From DASXMT01 sp963755985 (GTDB taxonomy: Bacteria; Actinomycetota; Acidimicrobiia; Acidimicrobiales; RAAP-2): a stretch of DNA of 64,000 nucleotides. The DNA is taken from assembly GCA_963755985.1 (NCBI GenBank), contig CAVWLO010000004.1, positions 434,001-498,000 on the forward strand. The letters run 5' to 3'. A program made the translations under genes and the position numbers. How positions within the stretch are numbered: the stretch's first letter is position 1; every line of letters starts with the position of its first letter. This document shows positions 16,064 through 25,378 of this stretch, piece after piece. The notes beneath the pieces were generated by a model. It had not been told where the DNA came from, made no database searches, and saw only the letters and a program-made list of their open reading frames with translations.

Positions 16064-17887
16064 ATGTGCGGAATCGTCGGTTACGTGGGCACGAGGGAGT
16101 CGGTTCCGATCTTGCTCGAAGGCCTGGAACGTCTGGAGTACCGCGGCTACGACTCGGCCGGGATAGCCGTCCACCAGGATGGCAAGCTGACCGTGCGCAA
16201 GGCCAAGGGCAAGGTGTCGGCCCTCCAGGCCCTCGACCTCCCCCACGGCGTGCCTGGGCCGGGGATCGGCCACACCCGGTGGGCCACCCACGGTGAGCCC
16301 AGTGACGCCAATGCCCATCCCCATGTCGACCAGTCCGGCCGCATCGCCGTCGTGCACAACGGGATCATCGAGAACGCCGCGCTGATCCGGGAACGCCTCC
16401 AGAGCCAGGGGGTCGTCTTCGCCTCGGAGACCGACTCCGAGGTGCTGCCCCACCTCATCGCCGCTGCCGCGGCCGAGTCCGACGACCTGGCCGGAGCGGT
16501 GCGCCAGGCCCTGGCCGTGATCGAAGGGACCTACGGGATCGCCGTGGTCGACGCCCGCGATCCCGGATGCATCGTGGTCGCCCGCAACGGGAGCCCGGTG
16601 GTGATCGGCGTCGGGAACGGCGAGAACTTCGTGGCCTCGGACACGGCGGCGATCGTCCGCTATACCCAACAGGCCATCTTCTTAGAGGACGGCGACCTGG
16701 CCGTCATCCGGTCCGACGGGTTCCAGACCTACCGCCTCGACTCGACCGAGACGACTCGGCGGGCCGAGACGATCAACTGGGGGCTCGACACCTACGAGAT
16801 GGGCGACCATCGCCACTACATGCACAAGGAGATCTTCGAGCAGCCCGATGCCGTGCAGCGGACGTTGTCGGGGCGGCTCGATCCGCAGTCGTCCTCCGCC
16901 CATCTGGGCGGAGTCGACCTCGAGGCCCGGGACGTATTGCGCCTCCGGCGAGTCAAGATCCTCGGCTGTGGGTCCGCCTTCTACGCCGGCTTGGCCGGCG
17001 CTAACCTCATCGAGCGCCTGGCCCGCATTCCCACCGAGGCCGAGCCGGCGTCGGAGTTCCGCTATCGCAATCCCATCATCGAGCCCGAGACGCTCTACGT
17101 TGTGGTCAGCCAGTCGGGCGAGACGCTCGACACCCTTCGGGCCGTCCAGGAGATCAAGCGGAAGGGCGGACGCGTCCTCGGGGTGGTCAACGTGGTGGGG
17201 AGCAGCATCGCCCACGAGTCGGGGATCGGCATCTATCTGCATGCCGGGCCCGAGGTGTCAGTGGCATCGACAAAGGCCTTCACCTGCACGGTGGCCGGCT
17301 TGGCCGTGCTGGCCCTGCACCTGGGGCGGGTCCGGGATCTGGGCGCGGCTGACGGCGACCGCCTCATCGCCGGGCTCAACGCCCTTCCCGACCAGATCGC
17401 CCAGATCCTCAAGACCGAGGATCACATCGCCGAAGTGGCCGGGCGATTCGTCCGCGCCACCAGTGCCATGTTCGTGGGACGGGTCTGTGGTTACCCGGTC
17501 GCGCTGGAGGGGTCCCAGAAGTTGAAGGAGATCACCTACATCCACGCCGAGGCCTATCCCTCGGCCGAGCTGAAGCACGGGCCGTTGGCGCTGATCGGTC
17601 CCGATGTGCCGTCGGTGGCCATCGTCCCCGACGACGAACTGTTGGACAAGAACCTGTCCACCGTGAGCGAGATCCGGTCGCGTCGAGGGCCGGTGATCGC
17701 CGTCGGGCATACCGAGACGCTCCACGACGTGGCCGACGAGGTGCTGCTCGTACCCAAGTCTGAGCCCGAGCTCGACCCCCTGCTCTTGGGCATCCCCCTC
17801 CAGCTTCTGGCCTATCACGTGGCCTTGGCCCGGGGCGTCGACGTCGATCAGCCCCGGAACCTGGCCAAGAGCGTCACCGTCGAATAG
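16064..17887 (+). CDS. glmS: Glutamine-fructose-6-phosphate aminotransferase (isomerising)
   Basis: GlmS makes glucosamine-6-phosphate, the entry to UDP-GlcNAc for peptidoglycan and other polymers. The 607-aa protein begins MCGIVGYVG with the nucleophilic Cys2 of the glutaminase domain. GHTRWATHG and HNGIIEN are conserved. The two SIS domains show CGSAFYAGL, VSQSGETLDT and the C-terminal PRNLAKSVTVE with the catalytic end. A GAGGGG site precedes the ATG. No glmS ribozyme is visible in the 81 bp upstream. Confidence 0.96.
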   Translation: MCGIVGYVGTRESVPILLEGLERLEYRGYDSAGIAVHQDGKLTVRKAKGKVSALQALDLPHGVPGPGIGHTRWATHGEPSDANAHPHVDQSGRIAVVHNGIIENAALIRERLQSQGVVFASETDSEVLPHLIAAAAAESDDLAGAVRQALAVIEGTYGIAVVDARDPGCIVVARNGSPVVIGVGNGENFVASDTAAIVRYTQQAIFLEDGDLAVIRSDGFQTYRLDSTETTRRAETINWGLDTYEMGDHRHYMHKEIFEQPDAVQRTLSGRLDPQSSSAHLGGVDLEARDVLRLRRVKILGCGSAFYAGLAGANLIERLARIPTEAEPASEFRYRNPIIEPETLYVVVSQSGETLDTLRAVQEIKRKGGRVLGVVNVVGSSIAHESGIGIYLHAGPEVSVASTKAFTCTVAGLAVLALHLGRVRDLGAADGDRLIAGLNALPDQIAQILKTEDHIAEVAGRFVRATSAMFVGRVCGYPVALEGSQKLKEITYIHAEAYPSAELKHGPLALIGPDVPSVAIVPDDELLDKNLSTVSEIRSRRGPVIAVGHTETLHDVADEVLLVPKSEPELDPLLLGIPLQLLAYHVALARGVDVDQPRNLAKSVTVE

Positions 17888-17910
17888 CAACACCGGGTCC
17901 CGCCGGCCGG

Positions 17911-19836
17911 CTATGAGCCTGGTACCACCCGCAGCAGTACGGACTCGGGCCGGCTGACCCGCTCCAGCGCCTCGAGGGCGGTGGCGCACAGGCCGGTGCC
18001 GTCCAGTCCCAACTGGGACAGGATGTCGGCAGGATGGCCGTGGGGCACATACGCCACCGGCACCCCCCGGGCCACCAGGGCCGTGGCGGCGATGCCGGAC
18101 CGGTCGGCCAGCGCAGAAGACACCAGGGCCCCGACGCCGCCTTCGACCACGCCGTCCTCGGCGGTCAGCACGACCTTATGACGGCGGGCGTCGATGATCA
18201 TGTCCGGATCCAACGGGGAGGCAACCCGGACATCCCACACCGTGGCCCCGACGCCCGCGGCCGCGAGGAGCTCGGCCGCCTGCTCGCACGCCGCCACCTG
18301 CTTCCCAACGCCGAGGAGGCAGACGTCTGCTCCCCCGCGGATGCGCCGTCCGGTCACGCCGCTCCCGGTGACCGCACCCCGGGCCGCCTCCGTCTTGGGC
18401 CAGCGAATGGCGACCGGTCCGGAGGTGATGGCCAAGGCGTCGTGGAGCATGACGGCCACCTCGTCGTAGGACGCTGGTGCGAACACCGTCATCCCGGGCA
18501 CCTTGGTGAGCAGGGCGAGGTCGAGCAGGCCGTGGTGGCTGGGCCCGTCCTCGCCGGTCACGCCGGCTCGATCGATGCAGAAGATCACCGGGAGCCGATG
18601 CAAACCTACGTCGTAATAGACCTGGTCCCAGGCCCGGTTGAGGAAAGTCGAGTAGATGGCCACGACAGGTCTCAGCCCGCCCATGGCCATGCCCGCCGCC
18701 GCGGTCACCGCGTGCTGCTCGGCGATGCCCACATCGAAGAAGCGGTCGGGATAGCGGTCGCGGAAGGGAGCAAGACCGGTGGGCCCGGGCATCGCCGCCG
18801 TGAGGGCGACCACCTCGGGCCGGGCCTCGGCCTCGGCCAGTAGGGCGGCCGTGAAGGCGTGGGTGTAGCTGGGTCCGGCGCCGGGCTTCTTGGTGGCGAT
18901 TCCGGTGTTCGGGTCGAACGGGCCGATGTCGTGCAGGCACTTGTCGTCGTCGTCCTCGGCCGGCGCGTACCCGCGCCCCTTGGTCGTGTGGACGTGGAGC
19001 ACCACCGGCCCTGGGCGGCCGGCCACGGCACGCAGCGCGCACTCCAGTCGGACGACGTCGTGACCGTCCACCGGGCCCTCGTAAGCCAGGCCGAGCGCCT
19101 CGAAGAAGGGGGCCACCAGCGCAGCGTGGCCAGGGTTGTCGGCACCGTGGCCGACGGGGCTGCCGGCGGTGTCGCGGCCAGGTTCCCAGCCGTTCCGGCC
19201 GGCAGTCGACAGCCGAGAGACGGTCGGGGCGTAGGACCGTCCGTTGTCGTTCACGATGATCACCACGGGCGTGCCCGTCATGCCGATGTTGTTCAGCGCC
19301 TCGTAGGCCAGCCCGCCGGTGAGCGCACCATCGCCGACCACGGCGACCACCGGACGATCGTCGCCGCACAGCCGTCGGGCCCGGGCCAACCCGTAGGCGT
19401 AGGACAGCGCGGTGGAGGCATGGCTGTTCTCCACCAGGTCGTGATCCGACTCGAGCCGGTTCGGATAGCCGGACAGGCCGCCCGGTTGGCGCAACTGGCC
19501 GAAGGCGCCGGCCCGTCCGGTCACCAGCTTGTGCACATAGGCCTGGTGGCCGGTGTCCCAGACCAGAGCGTCGCCGGGTGAGTCGAAGACCCGGTGGAGG
19601 GCCAGGGTCAGCTCGACGACGCCGAGGTTGGAGCCGAGGTGACCCCCGGTCTCGGCTACCGAATCGACCAGGAACCGCCGGATGAGAGCGGCCAGCTGTT
19701 CGAGCTCGGGCCCGTCCATGGCCCGCAGGGAGGCGGGATCGAGCCGGTCGAGCACGTCACCGCACGGCTCGGCCGAGCCGACGACGGGCGCGCCCTGCTC
19801 GGCAACGGGCGGCGCGCCAGCAGCAACGGTGCTCAT
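17911..19836 (-). CDS. dxs: 1-deoxy-D-xylulose-5-phosphate synthase
   Basis: Dxs joins pyruvate and glyceraldehyde-3-phosphate, the first step of the MEP isoprenoid pathway, using thiamine diphosphate. The 641-aa protein has GHLGSNLGVVELTLALH, WDTGHQAYVHK, the ThDP-binding VVGDGALTGG with IIVNDN, and the transketolase-like DVGIAEQHAVTAAAG. The ATG at 19836 is 11 bp after the hpnH stop. As the last gene of the hopanoid operon it increases precursor supply for that pathway; whether it is the only dxs in the genome cannot be told here. Confidence 0.94.
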   Translation of the reverse strand: MSTVAAGAPPVAEQGAPVVGSAEPCGDVLDRLDPASLRAMDGPELEQLAALIRRFLVDSVAETGGHLGSNLGVVELTLALHRVFDSPGDALVWDTGHQAYVHKLVTGRAGAFGQLRQPGGLSGYPNRLESDHDLVENSHASTALSYAYGLARARRLCGDDRPVVAVVGDGALTGGLAYEALNNIGMTGTPVVIIVNDNGRSYAPTVSRLSTAGRNGWEPGRDTAGSPVGHGADNPGHAALVAPFFEALGLAYEGPVDGHDVVRLECALRAVAGRPGPVVLHVHTTKGRGYAPAEDDDDKCLHDIGPFDPNTGIATKKPGAGPSYTHAFTAALLAEAEARPEVVALTAAMPGPTGLAPFRDRYPDRFFDVGIAEQHAVTAAAGMAMGGLRPVVAIYSTFLNRAWDQVYYDVGLHRLPVIFCIDRAGVTGEDGPSHHGLLDLALLTKVPGMTVFAPASYDEVAVMLHDALAITSGPVAIRWPKTEAARGAVTGSGVTGRRIRGGADVCLLGVGKQVAACEQAAELLAAAGVGATVWDVRVASPLDPDMIIDARRHKVVLTAEDGVVEGGVGALVSSALADRSGIAATALVARGVPVAYVPHGHPADILSQLGLDGTGLCATALEALERVSRPESVLLRVVPGS

Positions 19837-19847
19837 GGTCACCGGGA

Positions 19848-20852
19848 TCAATGGGTGTTGACGAGGGCGCGCAGGGATTGGCGCAACGAGTCCATGCTGG
19901 CGATCACCGACGTGGGCTCGTAGCCACAATGGGCCATGCAATTGGCACAACGGGGGTCCTTCCCCCGGCCGTAGGCGTCCCAGTCGGTTGTCTCCACCAG
20001 CTCCTTGTAGCTGGTGGCATAGCCGTCGGACATCAGGTAGCAGGGCCGCTGCCAGCCCAGGACGGAGTAGCTGGGAATCCCCCAGGCGGTGCAGGAGAAT
20101 TCCTGCTTGCCCTCGAGGAAGTCCAGGAACAGGGGCGAATGGTTGAGGCGCCATTTCTTGCGCTTCCCGTCGAAGGCTTCCCGGAACAACTTGCGGGTTT
20201 GGTCGACACCCAGGAAGTGCTCCTGGTCGGGGGCCTTCTCGTAGGCGTAGGCGGGTGAGATCATCATGGCGTCGACCTCGAGGTCGTCGTTCAAGAAGTC
20301 GAGAACGTCCCGGACGGTCTTGGGCGAGTCGGTATTGAAGAACGTGGAGTTGGTCGTGACCCGGAAGCCCTTCTCCTTGGCCTCCCGGATGGCCGCCACC
20401 GCCTCATCGAACACACCCTCGCGGTCGACGGCCGCGTCGTGGCGCTCCTTCATGCCGTCGATGTGCACCACCCAGGAGAAGAAGTGCGACGGTGTGAAGC
20501 GCTCCAGACGCCGCCGGAGCAGCACGGCATTGGTGCACAGGTAGACATACACCTTGCGGCGGATGAGCTCGGCCACGATGCGCTCCATATCCGGGTGGAG
20601 GAGCGGCTCGCCCCCGGCGATGGAGACCATGGGCGTGCCGGTCTCCTCCACTGCTTGAAGGATGTCCTCCATCGACAAGCGCTTCCTGAGGATGTCGGTG
20701 GGATGCTGGATCTTTCCGCAACCCGGGCACGAGAGATTGCAGGCGAACAGTGGCTCGATCTCCACGATGAAGGGATAGTGCTTGACGCCCTTCAGCTTCT
20801 GCCGGAGCAGATGGGATCCGATCTTCATGTTCTGTCGGAGAGGTATGGGCAT
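19848..20852 (-). CDS. hpnH: Hopanoid biosynthesis radical SAM protein HpnH
   Basis: HpnH joins the 5'-deoxyadenosyl radical to diploptene, giving adenosylhopane, the first C35 hopanoid. The 334-aa protein begins PLRQNMKIGSHLLRQKLKG, has the radical-SAM cluster motif CNLSCPGC, then VSIAGGEPLLH and FFSWVVHIDGMKERHDAAVD, all strongly HpnH-like. The C-terminal Cys cluster (RCANCMAHCGYEP) is also typical. Its ATG overlaps the preceding stop by one base (TGATG). Confidence 0.95.
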   Translation of the reverse strand: MPIPLRQNMKIGSHLLRQKLKGVKHYPFIVEIEPLFACNLSCPGCGKIQHPTDILRKRLSMEDILQAVEETGTPMVSIAGGEPLLHPDMERIVAELIRRKVYVYLCTNAVLLRRRLERFTPSHFFSWVVHIDGMKERHDAAVDREGVFDEAVAAIREAKEKGFRVTTNSTFFNTDSPKTVRDVLDFLNDDLEVDAMMISPAYAYEKAPDQEHFLGVDQTRKLFREAFDGKRKKWRLNHSPLFLDFLEGKQEFSCTAWGIPSYSVLGWQRPCYLMSDGYATSYKELVETTDWDAYGRGKDPRCANCMAHCGYEPTSVIASMDSLRQSLRALVNTH

Positions 20853-22333
20853 CAGCGCACCGCCTGGGGTAGAGAGAAATGGGCACTTTCTTCCGTGGTC
20901 CGATGCTCGGTGACGACCACCGGACCGAGGTCCGAGAGGCTGTCGATCACGCGTTGGACCAGGAATTCCGGAGCGGACGCACCGGCGGTGATGCCGACGG
21001 TCTCCACGCCGTCGAACCAGCTCAGCCGGATGTGCGTCTCGTCTTCGATCAGTTCGGTCCGGCACCCCTCGCGCCTGGCCACCTCGACCAGGCGGGCCGT
21101 GTTGGACGAGTTGGCCGAACCGACCACCAAGAGCAGGTCGCAGAGGTCGACCATGCCCCGGACCGCGTCCTGTCGGTTCTGGGTGGCGTAGCAGATGTCG
21201 TTGGAGTTGGGGCCGTGCAGGCCGGGGAACCTCTCGCGCAGGGCGGCGACGATCTCAGCCGTCTCGTCGGTGGCCAGGGTGGTCTGGGTGAGGTAGGCCA
21301 CCTCGGCCCCGGGGTCGATGTCGAGCGCGGCAACGTCTTCGGGTCGCTCGACCAGGGCCATGGGGGCCTCGCCCAGCGTGCCGGCAATCTCCTCGTGGCC
21401 CTCGTGGCCGATCAGGACGATCTGGTAGTCCTGGGAGGCAAACCGGCGGGCCTCGTGGTGGACCTTGGACACCAGCGGGCAGGTGGCGTCGATGACCGAA
21501 AGGTCGCTGCGGCGGACCGCCTCGGCGCGGACCTTGGGGGAGACGCCATGGGCGGCCAGGACCACGACGGCTCCGGCCGGCACCTCGTCGAGCTCCTCCA
21601 CGAAGATGGCCCCCTTGCCCTCCAGGTCGGTAACGACATGGCTGTTGTGCACGATCTGCCGGCGGACGTAGACCGGAGAGCCGAAGCGTTCGATGGCGCG
21701 CTCCACGATCTCGATGGCCCGCTCCACGCCGGCACAGAACGAGCGCGGCGCGGCGAGCACGACGCGGTGCCGGCCGACCGCCCCGGCCCAGCGTTCCAGT
21801 GAGGGTCGCACCCGCATCAGGGTGGCCAGGGCCCGCATCCCGCCCAGGGCCATGTCGGCCACGCCGCCCCCGGCCGTGTCCGAGATGGCGCGCACGACGG
21901 CTACAGGCCGCTCGGACGGGAGCTGGTCGACCAGCCACGCCGACTCCATGTCCACCGCAATGGCGCCGGTGGCCGCCAGCGCAGCCCTCGACACGCCGCG
22001 GACAAGGCGAGGGGACGACACGATGGGCCCGGTGCGTACGTCAAGGCCCTTCTGACGGAGATCGTGGGCGATGCGGTCGGCTCCCGGAAGGGCCCGGACG
22101 ATACTCCCGTCGGCGGTGCGCACCTCGGTTGCCACCACCAGCTGCCCGAGCGGCAGATCGGGATCGAGCCCACCGGCCACACCGACCAGGGCGACGGCGT
22201 GCAAGGAGGGCGAGCCGGCCAGCCTGGCCCCCGAGGCGATCGCCTTGGCCCGGCCCATCCCGATGCGGGGCACGGCCCCGCCGACGGCCAGGGCCTCGAT
22301 GCGCAGCGGGGACACGATGGTGAGCTCAGCCAT
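20852..22333 (-). CDS. ispH: Fusion protein: HpnG-type nucleosidase/phosphorylase plus IspH (HMBPP reductase)
   Basis: A 493-aa fusion. Residues 1-185 look like HpnG, a nucleoside phosphorylase relative that removes adenine from adenosylhopane: LVGVAGGLDPDLPLGQLVVA and AVDMESAWLVDQL are present. Residues about 192-493 are IspH, the [4Fe-4S] enzyme making IPP and DMAPP: all three cluster cysteines are visible in APRSFCAGVERAI, DATCPLVSKVH and SNDICYATQNRQDAV, as is AAHGVSP. There is one frame with no internal stop. The ATG lies inside the end of shc (8-nt overlap). The usual arrangement has two separate genes. Confidence 0.88.
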   Translation of the reverse strand: MAELTIVSPLRIEALAVGGAVPRIGMGRAKAIASGARLAGSPSLHAVALVGVAGGLDPDLPLGQLVVATEVRTADGSIVRALPGADRIAHDLRQKGLDVRTGPIVSSPRLVRGVSRAALAATGAIAVDMESAWLVDQLPSERPVAVVRAISDTAGGGVADMALGGMRALATLMRVRPSLERWAGAVGRHRVVLAAPRSFCAGVERAIEIVERAIERFGSPVYVRRQIVHNSHVVTDLEGKGAIFVEELDEVPAGAVVVLAAHGVSPKVRAEAVRRSDLSVIDATCPLVSKVHHEARRFASQDYQIVLIGHEGHEEIAGTLGEAPMALVERPEDVAALDIDPGAEVAYLTQTTLATDETAEIVAALRERFPGLHGPNSNDICYATQNRQDAVRGMVDLCDLLLVVGSANSSNTARLVEVARREGCRTELIEDETHIRLSWFDGVETVGITAGASAPEFLVQRVIDSLSDLGPVVVTEHRTTEESAHFSLPQAVR

Positions 22334-24380
22334 GGGCCCGCTCCGAAACGGCGTTGGCGTCAGCCTTCCCGCCACGATGGCGGCTGTCGTCCCTCTGGCC
22401 GAGATGGCGGCCGTCGAGCTTCTGGCCACGATGGCGGCTGTCGTCCCTCTGGCCGAGATGGCGGCCGTCGAGCTTCTGGCCAAGATGGCGGGCGAGGGCC
22501 ATCACCGGGAAGACCAGGCGGTACAGGTGGTAATTGATGTAGAAGTCCCCTGGGAACCCGGTGCCGGTGAACCAGGGCTCGTCCCAGGTCCCGTCGTCTC
22601 GCTGGGTGCCGACCAGGAACTCGATACCGGCGTCGGTGGACGTCCCCCGTCGCCGGGCGGCGAGGAGGGCCAAGAGGGCCCAGGCCGTCTGGGAGGCGGT
22701 CGAGGTCCCCTGGCCGCCCAGGTTCGGGTCCCGGTAGGAACGGAGGTCCTCGCCCCAGCCGCCGTCGTCGTTCTGGTGAAGCTCGAGCCACCGGACCGCC
22801 CTCGCCAGGGCCGGGTGCTCAGGCCCGAAGCCCGCGGCGGCGAGGGCCGGTACGACGGCCCCGGTGCCATAGACGTAGTTGGCCCCCCAACGACCGAACC
22901 AGGAGCCGTCGGCCTCCTGCGCGTCGAGCAGCCACTGGACGCCGCGTTCCATGGCCGGACCGCGGCGGCCCAGCACGGCCAGCATCTCGACCACGTGAGC
23001 GGTGACGTCGGCGCTGGGCGGATCGATCAGCTCGCCGAAGTCGCAGAAGGGAAGCTCCTGGCACAGGCCACGGGTGTTGTCAGCGTCGAAGGCACCCCAG
23101 CCACCGTCGCGGCACTGCATCCCCTCGATCCAGACCACTGCCCGGTCAATCGCCCCCTCGTCGGCGACGTCACAATGCCGGAGGGCCAGCACCACCTCGG
23201 CCGTGTCGTCGATGTCTGGGTAGTGGTCGTTGGCGAATTCGAACGCCCACCCGCCGGGGGCGAGATGGGGGCGCCTGATGCTCCAGTCGCCCCTGATGGT
23301 GACCTCCTGGCCCAGCAGCCAGGCACCGGCTTTCTGCATGCCCTCGTCGGTGGGCGGCGTGCCCGCATCGGCCAAGCCGATGACGGCCAGGGCCGTGTCC
23401 CACACCGGGGACTGGCAGGCCTCGAGGCGGCGGCCGGCCTCGTCGTCGATGGTGAAGCCGTTCAGCCCCTCCAGGCCGGCGCGCATGACGGGATGATCGA
23501 GCGGATAGCCCTGCAGGTGCAACGCCATGAGCGAGTAGACCCAGGGGGGCTGGATGCCGCCCCAGGACCCGTCGGCCTCCTGGCGCTGGACGATCCATCG
23601 CTCGGCCCGCTGCAAGGCCAGCTTGCGGAGCACGGAGACGGGCCGGCGCTCGTAGACATGGAGCAGTCGGTCGAGCTGTCCGAAGCGCCTCCCCCAACGA
23701 CTGGTGGGCCTGGGAGCCGGCCGCATCCCGCTCTGGAGCTCGTCGATGTTGACCGGGATGGGGTGGACGGGCCGGTGGGCGCTGATCACGGTGAGGGCCG
23801 CGACCGTCTGGCGGGCCCAGCAGCCGAAGTCGTAGATGTTGAGAGGGACGGACGGCGGGAGCAGCATGAGCTCGGGCGGCATGACCGGGAGTTCCTCCCA
23901 GGACCAGAGCCCGAACAGCGCCATCCAGATACGGGTGAAGACCCGGCTGGCCTCCAGACCGCCCGAGTCGCGGACGAATCGAGCGGCCCGGGCCATGTGC
24001 GCCGCGTCGACCCCGTCGCCGGCCAATCGGAGGGCCACGTAGGCCTCGATGGTGGTGGAGAGGTCGGGCGGCCCTCCGTAGAAGGTGGCCCAGGTTCCGT
24101 CGCTGCGCTGTTGCGAGCGGATCCACGTCGCCGTCCTCTGCGTCTGGTCTTCGGTCCGGATACCGAGGAACTGCCGCAACAGCAGGTCCTCCGCCTCCAT
24201 GGTGACGTTCGTCTCGAGCTCGCCCTTCCACCAGCCGTCGGGGTCCTGCAGGCGGCCCAGTGCGCCGACGGCGCGGGTGAGCGCTTCACCGGCGGTCCGG
24301 TTGAGGCGGTGGCCGTCGGTGCCGGTGGGCTCGGCGCCCGGCGGAAGGTCGAAGACCGAGGACCCGGTGACGGCGGTCAC
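22326..24380 (-). CDS. shc: Squalene-hopene cyclase
   Basis: Shc cyclises squalene to hopene/diplopterol at the membrane surface. The 684-aa protein carries the acid motif DIDD in YPDIDDTAEV, several QW repeats (DPDGWWKGELETN, DGSWGGIQPPW, DGGWGAFDADN, DGTWDEPWFTGTGFPGDFY) and the GFP-containing C-terminus. Beyond the normal end it has a basic tail of about 45 residues with repeats of RHLGQRDDSRHRGQKLDG, encoded by a tandem DNA repeat. The ATG overlaps the polyprenyl synthase stop (ATGA). Confidence 0.95.
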   Translation of the reverse strand: MTAVTGSSVFDLPPGAEPTGTDGHRLNRTAGEALTRAVGALGRLQDPDGWWKGELETNVTMEAEDLLLRQFLGIRTEDQTQRTATWIRSQQRSDGTWATFYGGPPDLSTTIEAYVALRLAGDGVDAAHMARAARFVRDSGGLEASRVFTRIWMALFGLWSWEELPVMPPELMLLPPSVPLNIYDFGCWARQTVAALTVISAHRPVHPIPVNIDELQSGMRPAPRPTSRWGRRFGQLDRLLHVYERRPVSVLRKLALQRAERWIVQRQEADGSWGGIQPPWVYSLMALHLQGYPLDHPVMRAGLEGLNGFTIDDEAGRRLEACQSPVWDTALAVIGLADAGTPPTDEGMQKAGAWLLGQEVTIRGDWSIRRPHLAPGGWAFEFANDHYPDIDDTAEVVLALRHCDVADEGAIDRAVVWIEGMQCRDGGWGAFDADNTRGLCQELPFCDFGELIDPPSADVTAHVVEMLAVLGRRGPAMERGVQWLLDAQEADGSWFGRWGANYVYGTGAVVPALAAAGFGPEHPALARAVRWLELHQNDDGGWGEDLRSYRDPNLGGQGTSTASQTAWALLALLAARRRGTSTDAGIEFLVGTQRDDGTWDEPWFTGTGFPGDFYINYHLYRLVFPVMALARHLGQKLDGRHLGQRDDSRHRGQKLDGRHLGQRDDSRHRGGKADANAVSERAHG
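22371..22478. repeat. 54-bp tandem repeat in the 3' end of shc
   Basis: Two exact copies of a 54-bp unit (22371-22424, 22425-22478) plus a partial third to about 22492. Each unit is itself two diverged 27-bp halves sharing GATGGCGGC. It is in frame and adds an 18-residue Arg/His-rich repeat to the C-terminus of the cyclase, outside the conserved fold. Confidence 0.9.
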
Positions 24381-25378
24381 CGGTCGCGCTCGGTCACGAA
24401 CTGGGCGATGGCCTCCAACTGGGAGCGGGGTCCGGGAAGAAGGTCGGCCCGGTCCAGGGACGTCAGCGCCGCGTCCAGGTGGGACTCGGCGATGCCCATC
24501 GCTTCGTCGCGTGCCCCACTCTCCTCGATGAGGCGGGCCGCCTCGACGACGTCCTCTCCGGCCAGCGGGCGACCGAGCAGTGCGGCAAGCTCGGGACGCC
24601 GTCCGTCGATGCGGGCCAGCGCGGTGACCACCGGGAGGGTCATCTTGTGCTGGACCAGGTCGTTGCCGGCTGGCTTACCGGTCTGGCTCGGCTCGCCCCA
24701 GATCCCCAGCACGTCGTCGATCGCCTGGAAGGCGATGCCCACGTTCCGGCCGAAGTCGGCCAGGGCGGCCACGGTGGCGTCGGGCGCGCCGACCAGGAGG
24801 GCACCGAGGGACGAGGCACAGGACAAGAGGGCCCCGGTCTTCCCGGTGGCCATGCGCAGGCATTCCTCCACTGTCACCGATGCCCGCGTCTCGAAGGCCA
24901 TGTCGTCAGCCTGGCCGGCGATCATTTCCTGGGTAGCCGAGGCGAGGGCGGCGGTGGCCCGCACCCGCTCGGGCGTGGGCTCGTCCAGGAGCACCTGGGT
25001 GGCCAGTGCGGCCAAGGCGTCCCCAGCGATGATGGCCGAGCCGACCCCGAACTGGGCCCAGACAGTGGGGCGATGACGCCGGTCGCGGTCCTCGTCGATG
25101 ATGTCGTCGTGGAGGAGCGAGAAGTTGTGGACCAGCTCGATGGCCACGGCCCCAGGGATGCCGGTCTCCTCGGCGCCGCCGGCCGCCGCCGCCGACACCA
25201 GCACCAGCGCGGCCCGGACCCGCTTGCCCCCGCCGGCGAGGTGATGGCGGACGGGCTCGGCCAGCTCGGGACTGAGACGGTCGACAGCCGCGTTGAGAGC
25301 CGGGGTGACGAGCGCAGCGGCGCGCCCGAGGGAATCCGGGAGGATGGCAGGCACAGTGGTTGCCGGTGAGGCGGTCAT
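24377..25378 (-). CDS. Polyprenyl (farnesyl/geranylgeranyl-type) diphosphate synthase
   Basis: A 333-aa trans-prenyltransferase. GGGKRVRAALV begins the core, LLHDDIIDEDRDRR is the first Asp-rich motif with the basic pair, ATGKTGALL follows, and the second motif reads FQAIDDVLGIWG. Its DDxxG form is common in actinobacterial enzymes of this class. In this operon it most likely provides farnesyl diphosphate for HpnD. AAGGAG precedes the ATG, which overlaps the hpnE stop (ATGA). Confidence 0.88.
   Translation of the reverse strand: MTASPATTVPAILPDSLGRAAALVTPALNAAVDRLSPELAEPVRHHLAGGGKRVRAALVLVSAAAAGGAEETGIPGAVAIELVHNFSLLHDDIIDEDRDRRHRPTVWAQFGVGSAIIAGDALAALATQVLLDEPTPERVRATAALASATQEMIAGQADDMAFETRASVTVEECLRMATGKTGALLSCASSLGALLVGAPDATVAALADFGRNVGIAFQAIDDVLGIWGEPSQTGKPAGNDLVQHKMTLPVVTALARIDGRRPELAALLGRPLAGEDVVEAARLIEESGARDEAMGIAESHLDAALTSLDRADLLPGPRSQLEAIAQFVTERDR

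Noticed and set aside
22071..25076. A 1001-codon open frame on the plus strand across the hopanoid genes
   Set aside because: It is antisense to shc, ispH and the polyprenyl synthase, which have clear motifs. It is a high-GC shadow frame with no recognisable domains or ribosome site.
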